From Heliocybe sulcata (lineage: Eukaryota > Basidiomycota > Agaricomycetes > Gloeophyllales > Gloeophyllaceae), in the NCBI GenBank assembly GCA_004369045.1, contig ML213522.1, positions 251,775 through 315,774 on the forward strand: a stretch of 64,000 bases of DNA, read 5' to 3'. Below are positions 35,206 through 46,853 of the stretch, piece by piece; position 1 is the first letter of the stretch; each line of letters begins with the position of its first letter. The translations under genes and the position numbers were made by a program. A model generated the notes under the pieces. It saw only the letters and a list, made by a program, of their open reading frames with translations, ran no database searches and was not told the origin of the DNA.

Positions 35206-36667
35206 TCATAGCTTTGCCCCGGCTCCGTGATCGACTTTGACAACCCTTGTAAGAGGTCATCAGTAACGAAGAGTTTGGAATGGGCTCGTCGCAGAGCAGA
35301 CGTACAATTTCCCGGTATTCCCGCCACTGAACAACATCGGCAGAGCCGTAGGGGCGTTCTCGAGACCCTCCACTATGTGGAACTTGCGCTTCAATGTGCC
35401 ATCCGCAAGCCATCCTGCAATCTCCTCGGCCGCTTTGGAGTATTGGTCGGCGTAGTCGAACCTAGAGGACATTCAAGATGAAGATGAGGAAGGAAAGCTA
35501 GTGGGGGCTACAAACACGATGAATCCCTGAATTTTTGCGCGTTGTGAGATCAAGGTCAGGTAGGAGGTGAGGCCCTTTGGTTTCCTGTCTGCGCAAAAGT
35601 CGAGATGGAGCTCGCCTCGAGTTTTGGGAACTACTCACTGTAATCCGAAATCGCGCCTGCAGAGCATGTGCAGGATAAGGTATCCGCAAATACGGACAGC
35701 GCAATCCGACGCACCGCACAGAGCAATCCTTGCACCCTTATTCAGCCTCGTTAACATGAAATCCAGCATCTCTCCCCCAACATTGTCAAAGAACGCGTCC
35801 AAATAGCCCAACTTCCTGAACTCTTCCTTCCAGCTGGGGCTCTTGTAGTTTAGCGCCTTGTCCGCGCCCAGTTCCTTCTCCAGCCAGTTGCATTTCTCGT
35901 CGGATCCGGCGATGGCGATCACTTTTGCGCCTTTCTTTTTGCCCATCTGGCATACGAGCGAGCCTACGGAGCCGGCAGCGCCTGAGACGACGAGCGTTTC
36001 GCCAGGTTTGAGGGCGCATATATCTTCGAGGCCCTATGAGGATGTTAGGATAGCGCGGAGGGGGACTCGCCCGGGGACTTACGAAATACGCTGTCATGCC
36101 TGAGCTACCGAGGGGCCCCAGGAAGTCAAGCAACTCGGCCCCTTTTGGCAATCTGTATGCGAAATGAACAAAGACATGGACAAGAGTCGATGTTGCACGT
36201 ACGCAATCTTCTCCACCGCACTCGCCTTCAATACGGCGTACTCCTGCCAGCCTGCAAACCACGTCGAAACATAGTTCCGCTGTCCACAGAGTAATCACAC
36301 ACCGAACGTCCCCCTCACAAAATCTCCCTGCTTGAACTCCGTTCCCTTGCCCGGGTCAACCACCGTCCCAAGCCCCATCGCCCGCATGACCTCCCCAATC
36401 TGCACTGGGGGGACATAACTTCGCGCGTCGTTGAGCCAGCCGCGCATCGCCGGGTCGAGCGACAACCAGTGCACCTTCACGAGGACTTGGCCATCCTTGA
36501 GCTCGGATGGGAGCGCGACGACTTCTTTGCGGAAGGCGCTGGAGGTGATGTCGGCCTTCGGGCGCTCTTGGAGAACGATGCGCGTGTAGTCTGCGGGCGG
36601 CAAGGAACAGACGAATTTCTGACTTAGTAAATGTTGGTGTCTCGACGAAAGGAATTGACGTACTCAT
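35206..36667 (-). CDS. Medium-chain NAD(P)H-dependent reductase (zinc-independent MDR, quinone/alkenal reductase-like)
   Basis: Reduces activated double bonds or quinones. The first exon seems to be just ATGA (36667-36664); splicing GTACGT to GTCAG gives MKFVCSLPPADYTRIVLQER. The GroES-like part has VLVKVHWLSLDPAMRGWLND (the LSLDP/MRGWL motif of leukotriene B4 dehydrogenase-like MDRs) and KQGDFVRGTFG. The Rossmann part has GLEDICALKPGETLVVSGAA continuing GSVGSLVCQMGK, then KVIAIAGSDEKC, a FFDNVGGEMLDFMLTRLNKG block and the RKFHIVEGLENAPTAL tail, ending DHGAGAKL with the stop at 35206-35208. There are no structural or catalytic zinc ligands. About seven short introns are needed. An alternative start is the ATG at 36603. 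Confidence 0.85.
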
Positions 36668-37092
36668 GGTGGGTGCTGGTGGCAAGGGATAGAAGGAGGA
36701 TGGTAGGTGAAGCCGGCACCGGAAATAGCGCGTCGTCACGTGGGACCGCGCACATCAGCGATATCAGGCGCGGTAGCCGTCGCATTGATTCAAGACACAG
36801 AGGGGAAACCTAACACAAGAATGTAATGAACAGAGGAAGAGGCGCATGCATCAGACCGGGCGACCGTCGTTCAAGACGACGTCCAAATTAATTCTTTGCC
36901 GGCAAAGCAGACATATCCCAAAGCGGTAATGAGCACCGCCACGAAATTAGACGCGCGCGATTGCATGTGATTCCCTCATCGCGCTGGCTCACCCAGTTCT
37001 CCTCGAGGTCTCGCCTAGCTCAGAATTTGTCTTGCATCCTGCTCGCCACGAAGCCTGCCCGCCTTCTCCTCCTCGCCTCCAGTCACCAGACC
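36668..37092. other. Divergent intergenic region
   Basis: This holds the shared upstream region of the reductase (-) and a small membrane protein (+). CACGTG at about 36735 is the only motif noted. Confidence 0.4.
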
Positions 37093-37852
37093 ATGTCTTC
37101 CCTTCTCAGGCTGTCGCGCCACACCATCAAGCAGCTCAAATTCATTGCACCCGGGCTCGCGATCACCTATTACTTTAACATCCACGACAAGTTCTGGGGG
37201 ATAGTCGATGATCGGACAGGGTGGGCACGGTCAGTGTTCTTACACTCACGAACCATTACTACCTGGGATTAATTAGGCAGGCTGAATAGGACACTCGCCT
37301 TGTCGTCACTAGGCTTGGGCGCTGTCACGATCGCACTGTTCCTGTATGTCTTGCTTGTGCCTTGGGTGAAAGGATTACCCCCAGATGTATGTCACAGCTA
37401 GTCTCACTTGCGCTCTTGCGAACTAAGTGGTCCTCCTTGGCGATACAGTACCGATCATGGCGTAGATCGGGGGAATTATCCAAAGTCATTCCAGTACGTG
37501 CTACGCGTCCAGCTTCATTATTCGATTCGATCAAGCTTTCACCGGTGGAATTCGTTCAACTAACTATGCACTGCAGGTGTTGACTGCGTCCATCGTCACC
37601 GGCTGGTCCTCGTTATCATTTACACTAGGACAGTGGTCCGGCTTGGGATTTCTGGAAGGCATTATAGGCGGTCAGTCTGCGTCTGCCCGTCATTATTCCA
37701 TTTCAACTCACGTTACCTCTCAAACATTTTCCCTGCACTGTGCACGATCTTCGACGACCCGCTCGACTCTATCGTCCGCAGCCTCGGGCGTCTACGCACT
37801 AGCATTCGGCCTACTCGGCCTTCTCCCAGCACCCAGAGTACACCGACGATAA
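37093..37852 (+). CDS. Small uncharacterised multi-pass membrane protein
   Basis: I do not recognise the family. A phase-consistent model of five exons gives about 155 residues: MSSLLRLSRHTIKQLKFIAP with LAITYYFNIHDKFWGIVDD, then LSSLGLGAVTIALFLYVLLV, YRSWRRSGELSKVIPV, TASIVTGWSSLSFTLGQWSG and ASGVYALAFGLLGLLPAPRV before the stop. Three or four hydrophobic segments suggest an integral membrane protein. An open hydrophobic frame continues just downstream (near 37862-37910), so a further exon is possible and the C-terminus is uncertain. Confidence 0.55.
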
Positions 37853-38518
37853 CCATCACTATTGGCAGCCCTCATACTGCTCTCTACCGCCCTATCCTCC
37901 ACCCTGGTCCTCGCAAGATGGACAGTGGCTCGCCGACACCAACGCTGCTCAATCTCGTACATAAACCTATCTAATGGCACCAGCCACATTCCCGACCTCT
38001 TGTGTCTCCGTGACACTGTTGAATTGGATATTCCTGACATGGACAAGCGACCGTATGCCCTTGCTATGATGTATATAATGAAGGTTCTTACTGGCTCAAG
38101 CGTATGTGAAGACAGCGAACTGTGCTGCTGTTGTATTCGCCTGGCGTCGTCGAGTTCATGCCCACCCACAGCGAGAGGTCATCTGAGTCTGGATCGTGCT
38201 CTCTCTCATCAAGCGGCATCGTGGAAGGGACTTCATATTCGGCACGAATGGCACGAACTTCCATCTTGATGCCGCAGCTGGCCACAATTGTGGAGAGAGC
38301 CATAAAATTATAATTATAACGTACTTGGCCACACCTTTAACTGAGTAATTCTGATTACGTCATTACCACGTGCATCACCCCGCAGCGCTTTCGTACTGCA
38401 TCCCGACTGCAAGTGATCTTCGGGCAACCTCGAGGCCTGCTCGCCTTTATATAATCCCCTTACCTCCTTGCTTCCTCCCATATCCATCAAATCAACTTCA
38501 CGCTTGAAGCTGCGACTG
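37853..38518. other. Intergenic
   Basis: Possible extra exon of the membrane protein near 37862-37910; otherwise nothing recognised. A TATATAA-like stretch at 38448-38454 is about 65 nt upstream of the next gene. Confidence 0.4.
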
Positions 38519-39612
38519 ATGACCAACAATCCCTTCATCGACCAGGCGCAGAGCGCATATTCGCGCTTTCCCGACATCTCCAGCCCTGGACCGCAGCTTC
38601 AAAGCCAGTACACATCCTGGGCGCAACCACAAAGCACACCTGCGCCAGGATTCGGCTACCAACCGACAGGCTACGTCTCTTCTCCTTACCAACAAGCACC
38701 ACAGAGCCAGTCATGGGGATACGCCCAGGCTAACGGTGCAGCGGGGTACGGCGGACCTGCATCTCCTGGATTGGCGCCACAAATGACTGCGATGCCCTAC
38801 CAAGACCCCAGTATGTTTCAGCAACAACAACAGATGGGATACGGCATGGCACAGCAGCAGCAGCCCCAGTTTACGGGCTACCCAGGCGGCGCAGGATCGT
38901 ATATGTACCAGCCCGGGTACAACAACACGCCACAGCAGCAGCAGCAATCCCAGCCGACGCAGACACCGGGGTATCTGTCCGAGTTCGACCCCTACGCGGA
39001 TGTCGGGCGGGGATGGCAAGGGCAAGGGCAGGGACAGGGGCAAGCTGGTGGCCAGCCTGCAACCCCAGGCCACACGCGATCGTCCTCCTCCTCCTCGGCC
39101 TCAGGATGGAAGGCGACGCACCCGAGGGAGTATATCAGGCAGAACAAGCCGCAGTTGGAGAGCTGGGACAGCTATGCCTGGAAGCAGCTCGAGAATGCGT
39201 GCGATGTGCTCAAGGAGGCGTGGGCGGAGCGGAAGAAGGAGTTGGAGGAGCGGATAAGGCAGCTGGGGTACGGCGGCGGCGGGTGGTACGGTGTTGATCA
39301 GGAGAGGATTCGATTGCAGGATGTGAGTGGTCGATTGAATATTTGGGCTCCGCGCCACACCGCTTATTCGTCTTCCTGTACAGCTATCTAAGGAAGCGGA
39401 TGGACATTTTGGTATGCATTCTATGTTATGTCCCGCTGAATCACGACTGATCTTATCCTTTGCTAGGCGCCATCGCTGCTTCCGCCTTCCAACTACGCGA
39501 AGTGTTTTCGGGATACAGACAGTCCAGTGATCCAGCAAGTCGACAGCGCGTCCGCGAAGCCGTCAACGCGGCTGTTGCCAGCATGCCTGATTGGCCTTCC
39601 AAAGTCTACTGA
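38519..39612 (+). CDS. Uncharacterised Gln/Gly/Pro-rich protein with conserved helical C-terminal domain
   Basis: The family is not recognised. The start is the ATG at 38519 (MTNNPFIDQAQSAYSRFPDI). The N-terminus has an NPF tripeptide, the ligand of EH domains in endocytic adaptors. Residues about 25-195 are prion-like, with Gln runs, Tyr-Gln-Pro-Gly repeats and a (GQGQ) stretch. The last 125 residues are folded-looking: HPREYIRQNKPQLESWDSYA, WKQLENACDVLKEAWAERKK, then IRLQDLSKEADGHFGAIAAS and a helix ending MPDWPSKVY. Two introns join in phase after RIRLQD and after DGHF. The NPF motif and the charged helical end suggest an endocytosis or vesicle-related adaptor; this is inference only. Confidence 0.72.
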
Positions 39613-40873
39613 TGTCCGTCTGACGAATACCGGGATGAAACGAGACAGATGTCTGTATTGGTGTAATGGTATGTCACGAAACGGACTATTTATTCGTGCC
39701 ATAGAATTTGTAGTATCATCTTGTTCTTTTTAGTCCGCTGCCTGCGCCCTGCTTCTGTTCATCGTCAATGATGAGCCATATTGTTGTATTCCGGGCCAGA
39801 TACTGAACATTCTGCATTGACCGACTGGGTTTCAGGAGCTTGTGTATATCGCGATCTGGGTGACAACGAACGTGCAGCAGCATCATTAGGTCATGCTCTA
39901 AGTACTGGATATCATGCAGCGATTGAGTTCAATACCCCACAGCTGTCCGTGGTTAGGGTTGGTCTATAGAGCACCAAATGCGACACGTACAGTGAGATTG
40001 GACTTCATGTATAACATACTCTGGTAAATATTTGAAAACCCTGGTCTAGCCAGCTTGGGGTAATCAGCATCCTACTGACAAGGCTGCAGGAAAGAGAGAC
40101 TCTCAAGGGAACCCCGGAAGGACGAGTCCATCCGGCACGGAACTGTATCGTCCACGCGTTCTGTGAATTATATAGTGGGAAACGTCCAGGATAGGGATGG
40201 GAAGCCTGGGGAGCATGAGCGGGAGCTTACCATCACTTACAGCTGGTTTAGCCCCGTCCCTTTGTCTTGGCATTGCTGGACTCTATTTTTCGAGTCTGCG
40301 CCTTCAGGCGAAACTATCCCAGCGCTCGATCTTCAGTCATGCTGTCTGGTCGCGCCACACCTTCGCTCGGACTCGCCGTTGTGGCTCTTCAGTACGATCG
40401 GACCTGTCACGTGACCCACCGGGTCTTGCACGACCCCCCACCGAGAAATCGGACACGACAGTGAATATCATCTGAAGCTGACCCGATTTCTTTTGCTCTC
40501 TTCCTATCTTCATATCAACGGGGCACGCGGGCACGCGAGAATTCAGACTGACACCGGCAGTAGTTTCCGAGTAGATTTCTCGCGTGACAGTTCACTGACG
40601 ACACTGCATCTCAGTAGCAAGCAGCACCGGTAAGCGACCCGTAAGCGCTTGATAAGCTACCTGTAAGCATCGAAATTGCTCTATTTGTGCTTAAAGCGCT
40701 TACCAAGGCTTAACGAGGCGGCTGATGTGCTCGAACTGACGCGTCCGGCGCCGTAGCCGTAACCCAAAGAAAGGTTCACATGCCCGCATCTTCGTGACAT
40801 AGTAGGACGACATTACTTGATGCCTTCCGACGTCGAAGTCAGTACGCACGATGCGCTGCGCTACTACCATGAG
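39613..40873. other. Intergenic, no gene recognised
   Basis: Short frames only. Around 40630-40710 TAAGCGCTT-type words recur in both orientations (GTAAGCG, AAGCGCTTAC), a weak palindromic cluster about 200 bp upstream of the monooxygenase TATA box. Confidence 0.45.
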
Positions 40874-40880
40874 TATAAAT
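40874..40880 (+). promoter_or_regulatory. TATA box of FAD monooxygenase copy 1
   Basis: GAGTATAAAT context, 41 nt before the start codon; copy 2 has the matching GAGTATAAAA at 49229. Confidence 0.6.
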
Positions 40881-40920
40881 ACGGGTGCCCGAAAAGCCGC
40901 AACTTCATCCGCTGGCATAC

Positions 40921-43138
40921 ATGTCGACTACGGCACCCCAGTCACTTCCGGTTCTAGTCGTAAGCTCAAACTCGCTCGCTATTGGTATCAACCGAAGCTC
41001 ACCTTGGCTCCAGGTTGGAGCTGGCCCAACAGGTCTTGTTCATGCGCTTACTCTGCGCCAGAGTGGCGTACCTGTTCGCATCATCGAGAAAGCTCCCAAA
41101 CCGTTTGTTGGTTCACGAGGAGCGGGAATTATGGTATGTCTCGTTCGAATATATGTGGTCCTTAAGACTAAGTGCGACTTAGCCGCGTACTGTAGAAATC
41201 TACAACTCGCTTGGGGTGCTGCCGGATATTTTGCAAGTCGCTGTCCCGTTGCCGCTCAACCGGGAGTATAAATTACCAGGCGGCACAGAAGTCAAGAGAG
41301 ACTTCAGCATGTGTCCGCGCTCGCACTCTACGCCTGGTATCCCGTTTGTAAGACAGGACTCTTTGACAGATGGAATCGACTCTTACTTCTGTTTCCCAGT
41401 TCAACCTGTACATGTTGGGCCAGGATATGGCTCAGGCCATCCTGCGTTCTCATTTGGAGAAGTATGGTTGCCATGTCGAGCATGGCACGGCGCTGTGTAA
41501 TTTCGAACAGCACCCGGACCACGTCGAAGTGAATCTGGCCAAGAATCAAGATGGCACCGAAAGTCAAGAGACCTTCTCGGCCTCCTACGTCGTAGGGGCC
41601 GACGGCGCCCGAGGTTAGGTTTTTCATGCTAATGAAGTAAAGCAAGACATTTGACAGTTCATGACGCAGGCATTGTCAGGAAGCTTCTTGGTCTCTCGTT
41701 CGATGGCGAGAGCACAGGAGTCGGTGTCATCATTGCAGATGTGAAAGTGCGGGGACTGGAGCGCGGTGTAAGCGCCTCGGCTTTATTGCAATCGTGTATA
41801 CGATACTGACATTCTGCAGCACTTCCATATGTGGGGCGACATGGCCACCGGCTTGTAAGCTGGTACTATATTCCGTGCTGAGAACTACTCATATACACAT
41901 TTTCAACTAGTTTCTCTGCTTTACCACGGTACACGCATGATGACGATACCTTCTGGATGATCCTTTGGGGTTCAGGGGTAGAGGAGAAAATGACTGCCGA
42001 TCCGGAAGTTGTGAAGCTCCTCGTGCGGAAATTCACGGACAGGTCCGACTTTGAAATTATGGATTTCCTGACCTTGAATTACGTCGAGTAATTCATCTTT
42101 CTCTTGCGCTGCCTCAGGCTTTTCTTACCACGACGTGTATGCAGATTCAACGTCCGCATGGTTTCTGAATTTAGTCGAGGTAGGGTATTCGTAGCAGGAG
42201 GTGAGCACCTCTTCCTCACCGCTTCTGGTACCGCTGACCAGATCACAGACGCTGCACATGTCCATAGTCCAACTGGTGGACAGGTAATCATTCATGAATT
42301 AATGTAACAGCGAGTAAGCTGACATCATTCCAGGGAATGAACAGCAGCATTATGGACGGGGTGAGGATCATATCATTTTGTACAGAGAACTTCTTATTAA
42401 TCTTGCGCCTTCCGTCATTCGCAGTTCAACCTGGCCTGGAAACTCAGCCTCGCGTACAAAGGCTTGGCCTCTTCGACTCTTCTCCAGTCCTACACCGATG
42501 AACGCAAGCCGGTCATCCAAAACATGCTGAAGGTTACGACCGAGACCTTGGAGAAGACCCTTCGGAAGGATGATGGCGGCTGGGAGCGCGGGGCGAAGTA
42601 CTATCAGCTGGACATGAACTACCGAGGAAGCCCGATCGTTGTCGACCATCGGCAGGTGGACGTCTTGAATGCTCCCCCGGCGAATGTCTATACGATCAGC
42701 TTCGTCGGGACAGTCCAGGCTGGCGACAGGGCACCTGATGCGCCGAATCTGCTCGACCTGAAGCGGACGGACACCGCGCCGGCCATAACCAACCTGTTCA
42801 GGATCTTCAGGCCTACGAAGCATACGGTGGTGGTACTCTCGAATTCAGGGTCAGCTGCGGACTTAGTCGTCGATTTCTTGCGCGGCGCGAAATATCCCGC
42901 CGATTTCATCCAGACAGTGTTTATTCTGCCGGCTTCCGTTGCGGTGCGCGAGAGCGATACTCTGCCGCAAACGGACTTTGTGCTGAAGGACGCCGACGGT
43001 CACGTCTACGAGGGATACTCGGTGGATCCGTGGAAGGATGAGGTAACAGTGGTTATCGTTCGTCCGGACGGCGTGGTCGGAGGGATTGGAAATGGAGTGG
43101 TGACCGTGAAGGACTACTTCCAAAGGATCTTTGCCTAG
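40921..43138 (+). CDS. FAD-dependent aromatic monooxygenase (phenol 2-monooxygenase-like), copy 1
   Basis: Hydroxylates aromatic or polyketide substrates with NAD(P)H and O2. Start MSTTAPQSLPVLV, then after an intron the dinucleotide-binding VGAGPTGLVHALTLRQSGVP. Next are PRTVEIYNSLGVLPDI, MLGQDMAQAILRSHLEKYGC, SYVVGADGARG (the DG motif) and, split by an intron inside the Asp codon, VAGDAAHVHSPTGGQGMNSS (the GD motif), then FNLAWKLSLAYKGLA. The C-terminal third (from about 42650) is the thioredoxin-like domain of phenol hydroxylases, ending YFQRIFA. No signal peptide is seen. About ten introns match those of copy 2 in position and sequence, showing tandem duplication. Substrate cannot be assigned; there is no adjacent biosynthetic core gene. 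Confidence 0.9.
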
Positions 43139-43824
43139 ATTTTGGATGCTGTAATATGCCACTCTATGATGTACTACTAGTAGATACCACCACCACTCTT
43201 CAGCGTGAGTATACCACCCCCACTCCCTAGCTAATAGCATGTCTCATGAAACTCCGATCCCATTTCAGGCGGATGTGCATCTCCCTTGCAGCTTGACTCT
43301 GCACCGAACGCTGTGTGCTCAAATCAGGCTATTCCGTCTAGTCTTGCTCCTGCCCGCTGCTTCAGACGCAGTGGGCGCTCTCGGGATCGGGATTATTCCT
43401 AGGATTGCGCGAGAACGTTCTGCCGGCAAGTCAGGACGACGCCGCAGGCGCCGCATTGACACTTCAGCGCTCAGCTTCATGAATCACTCAGTACTCAACT
43501 CCTGGTCGAAAGGCTGCACATAACCCCCGACGGGTCCAATACAACCTGCACACAGTATCTCCTCTCGCGGATGAGATACATCGATATATCGCTGCCGGAC
43601 GCGGCCGAAAGAACATGGAGCCTATCAAACACGTGTAGGACATTCAACAATGCACAGTTGGGCAAATGAGGTTCGCGACTCCTCGGCGCGCACACCGTGA
43701 CGAGCGCGGTTATTCCTGGCCTTTGACTCAGCTATAAGCCTCGCGGTCGCTGCGTGTGCCCAGATCTTCAACAGAGACTTCCTATGGTCATTGTCGTCTG
43801 GCCCAAATTTACTTGTCGACTGAG
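43139..43824. other. Intergenic, no gene recognised
   Basis: Short overlapping frames with no domain; contains the 3' flank of monooxygenase copy 1 and the promoter side of the GH5 gene. Confidence 0.5.
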
Positions 43825-45624
43825 ATGTTCTTGCTGCGTCTGTTCGTAACACCGACTTTACTATTCCTGTTCTCGAGCTCTTTGTCCTTGGTACTGGCTC
43901 AGCAATGTCGGCTGGTGCGCTCCTCAGAGGCTCTGGTGCCCTCGCCAGATGAACCTTTTCCTTCTTCCGGCCCGGGGACTGGGAATGGGACAAGCGGATC
44001 GGGATCAGGCTCGGGTTCTGGCAACACCACCGCAACACTACAACCTTTCAAGTACGGGCAGACACCTGTACGGGGGGTGAATATGTGAGTTCGTCATCCC
44101 AAGTGAGTCACAACTGAGCTGTGACGCCATATGCGGGATACAGCGGCGGTTGGCTGGTGCTTGAGGTGTGTAACGCACATATGGACGAGACGACTGATAC
44201 TGATGTGATCCAAGCCTTACATCACCCCAAGCTTCTTCAATGCTACGAACAATACAGACGTGGTAGACGAATACACACTGGGACAGTTGATCGACCGAGA
44301 CGTAGCCTTGCAGATGCTGCAGAATCATTGGGACACCTGGATAACGGAGCAAGACTTTGCGGACATTGCAAGCGCGGGTCTGAACCATGTTCGGTAAGCG
44401 GCAGCGACCGTGGTCTCGTCTAACTCTCCCAACCTTTGTCGCAGGATACCTGTCGGATATTGGTCCGTCCCCATTACCTCCGCTGATACGAACTACACCA
44501 CGTCCGTGGACCCATACATCCCAGGCGCTTGGCCATACCTCCTTAAGGCCCTCAATTGGGCCAAGGCACACGGTATCCACGTCATTCTTGACCTGCACGG
44601 TGCTCCCGGATCGCAGAACGGGTTTGATAACTCGGGCCAGCGCACATCTAATCCCGTTTGGGGTCTCAACACAGCAAACCAGAGCCGCACATTAGACATC
44701 ATTACATTCATGACCAAGGAGGTCGGCGGGATGGTAGACGTGATCGAGCTACTTAATGAGCCAGCCGGGTTTAACGGGAATAACTGGGCTTCCGCGATAC
44801 GGACTTACTGGCAGAATGGATATCAAGCTGTGAGGGACACGGCAGGGGACAATATCAAGGTGATGATCGAAGATGGGTTCTTGGGTATCACGGTAGGTGC
44901 TATTGAATGTCATACCTGGTCATGACACTGATATCACTAAGGATTGGGAGAACTTCTTGACCGCGCCTAACGCTCAAGGCGTCATTATGGACACTGTGCG
45001 CTGTCCTGTGCGTCTGCTTTGCGCGGTGTACTGAGATCAGCTGTAGCACCAATATCAGGTGTTCAACAACGACCAGCTTGGATACTCCCAGGATGAACAT
45101 ATCAGCGTACGTCCACCTACCCTCCGAAGTCCCCCTTCCTCGGCTCATGTCAGACACAGTCTACATGTGCACTCAAAGACGGTTACTCTTCATATGTAGA
45201 CAATAACATCTGGATGGTGATGGGCGAATGGACGACCGCCATGACCGATTGCGCGACATGGCTAAATGGTCGCAACGTCGGGGCGCGGTGGGACGGTTCG
45301 ATGAACACCGGGCAGACGTTCGGCTCGTGCGACGGATACTCGGGCGACTCGTCGACCTGGTCCAGTGATTATAAGACATTCATGCGTAGGTTCTGGGAGG
45401 CGCAAGTGGATGTGAGCGAGGCTGCGTCCGGGTGGATATTTTGGTGCTGGAAGGTGAGTGCTGTGATTTATTAGTTCATTGCTATTTTCTTTCGGTGCTG
45501 TGGTTGACTTTGATGGGTTGTGTAGACGGAAAGCGCGGACGATTGGAGTTACCAGAAGGGCGTGGAAGGCGGGTGGATACCAAAGGACCCTTCGGACAGA
45601 ATATATCCGTCGATATGCGACTGA
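43825..45624 (+). CDS. Secreted exo-beta-1,3-glucanase, GH5 subfamily 9 type
   Basis: Cleaves beta-1,3-glucan during wall remodelling. The start MFLLRLFVTPTLLFLFSSSL opens a signal peptide (to about residue 25), followed by a Ser/Gly/Thr linker (SGSGSGSGNTTATLQPF) and the catalytic domain: GVNMGGWLVLE, PYITPSFFNATNNTDVVDEY, LNHVRIPVGYWS (conserved Arg), VILDLHGAPGSQNGFDNSGQ, the acid/base Glu in IELLNEPAGF, HQYQVFN, and the nucleophile Glu in VMGEWTTAMTDC. The end is WSYQKGVEGGWIPKDPSDRI up to the stop at 45622-45624. About eight introns are used, including very short exons around GGWLVLE. Length (about 430 residues) is normal. It resembles yeast EXG1. It lies between the two monooxygenase copies but shows no functional link to them. 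Confidence 0.9.
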
Positions 45625-45877
45625 CACAGCTCTGCCCGGAATCTACATAGGACATGATGTTGTAAGTTATCACGATTATAGATCATCGCACCAGCGCACT
45701 CTCGATGGTATAGTATTGCTGCAGCTGTATCGCCTGCGTTCGATCGAAGTATTGGAGGTAGGGCTTGTCCACTGGAAGGGTCGGCCGTATGTCGGGTTTG
45801 AAATCGAGAAGTCCGCCATCATAAGCACAAACGAAATAGGCGGGCGCATGTGCGTCCAGCAAGGCTGCCGAAGCCAT

Positions 45878-46208
45878 CTACACTGGTTCATGATGAATTC
45901 TCAGTGCACTGGTAGGAGGCGGACAATCGTTGTTGACAGCCCATTCCAGCGCTTCGACTGCGCGTCGACCTTTGGATGGTACTGCGCTTTTGACAACTGC
46001 GTCAGGGGTGCCGCGTAGCCCGTGGCCGAGGTATGCGACGACAGGTGCGCTTCGATTATTTAAATCTATTACATATTCATGGCCGCTTCCCTTCAGGATT
46101 CGACGTTCGGGACGGATGCCGGCGGTGCACAACTCCCATAATGATCCGGCATTACCCTTGGAAACGCCTCCACTTGAGTGAAGACTTGCGTTTAAGCTCG
46201 GCCGCCAT
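45878..46208 (-). CDS. Small uncharacterised protein, low confidence
   Basis: A two-exon model starting at 46208 (MAAELKRKSSLKWRRFQG) joins in phase to GAPVVAYLGHGLRGTPDAVV and a segment ending CPPPTSALRIHHEPV. No family is recognised, and the intron would be about 105 nt with several alternative acceptors. An open frame further along the minus strand (45877-45683, MASAALLDAHAPAYFVCAYD) may be a separate or additional exon. Confidence 0.3.
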
Positions 46209-46853
46209 GGCGAACTAACGGCGTATGCTTGTCATGGATTTCTGCAAGCCGCGCGGCTCTATAACCAGCACTCATCTAGCAGAAGCATTCTATCGCAATC
46301 GTTGGCAGCGGTCAGATGTCGTTCAGGGACGAATGAAGTGTTATCGCATCTACTCGAAGATTCGATTCTATACCCGGCATGCCAAAGGCTGAACGGTCTC
46401 CGCTGGATATCGGGTTGCCAAACATACACATGAATATCACCGTCGTGATCCTTGGTACCGGCTCTTTACTGGAATCTACGCCCGCCCCTCGCAGCTGTGC
46501 AGTACCGCCCCCATGGGCTCGAGATAAATGCTCAATACCTTGCCTCTGTGCTGAGCGAGACCAGGATCCCACAGTTTCTAACGGGTAAGCATTAGAATTT
46601 ACTTCCGCTGGGCTGATGGAGCTCTGTGAGCACGATTGGAGCTTGGCATCGGACGCCCAGCATCTGCAGATCGGCTGTATATTCACGTCTCTGTTGTTTT
46701 GATTCTCACACGATGCACGTTTTATTCTGGCAATTTGTGAGGGTCAGACAAGCGCAACAGTCAGATCTCGCTCTGTCATTCTCTATCGTCTTTGCTGGGG
46801 CTGGCACTGATTGCGTATCTGGTGCACAGGTAGCAATATAGACGCCGTTACTT

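Noticed and set aside
40630-40710. TAAGCGCTT-type palindromic cluster
   Set aside because: Short and imperfect, so it cannot be distinguished from chance; a binding site is possible but unsupported.
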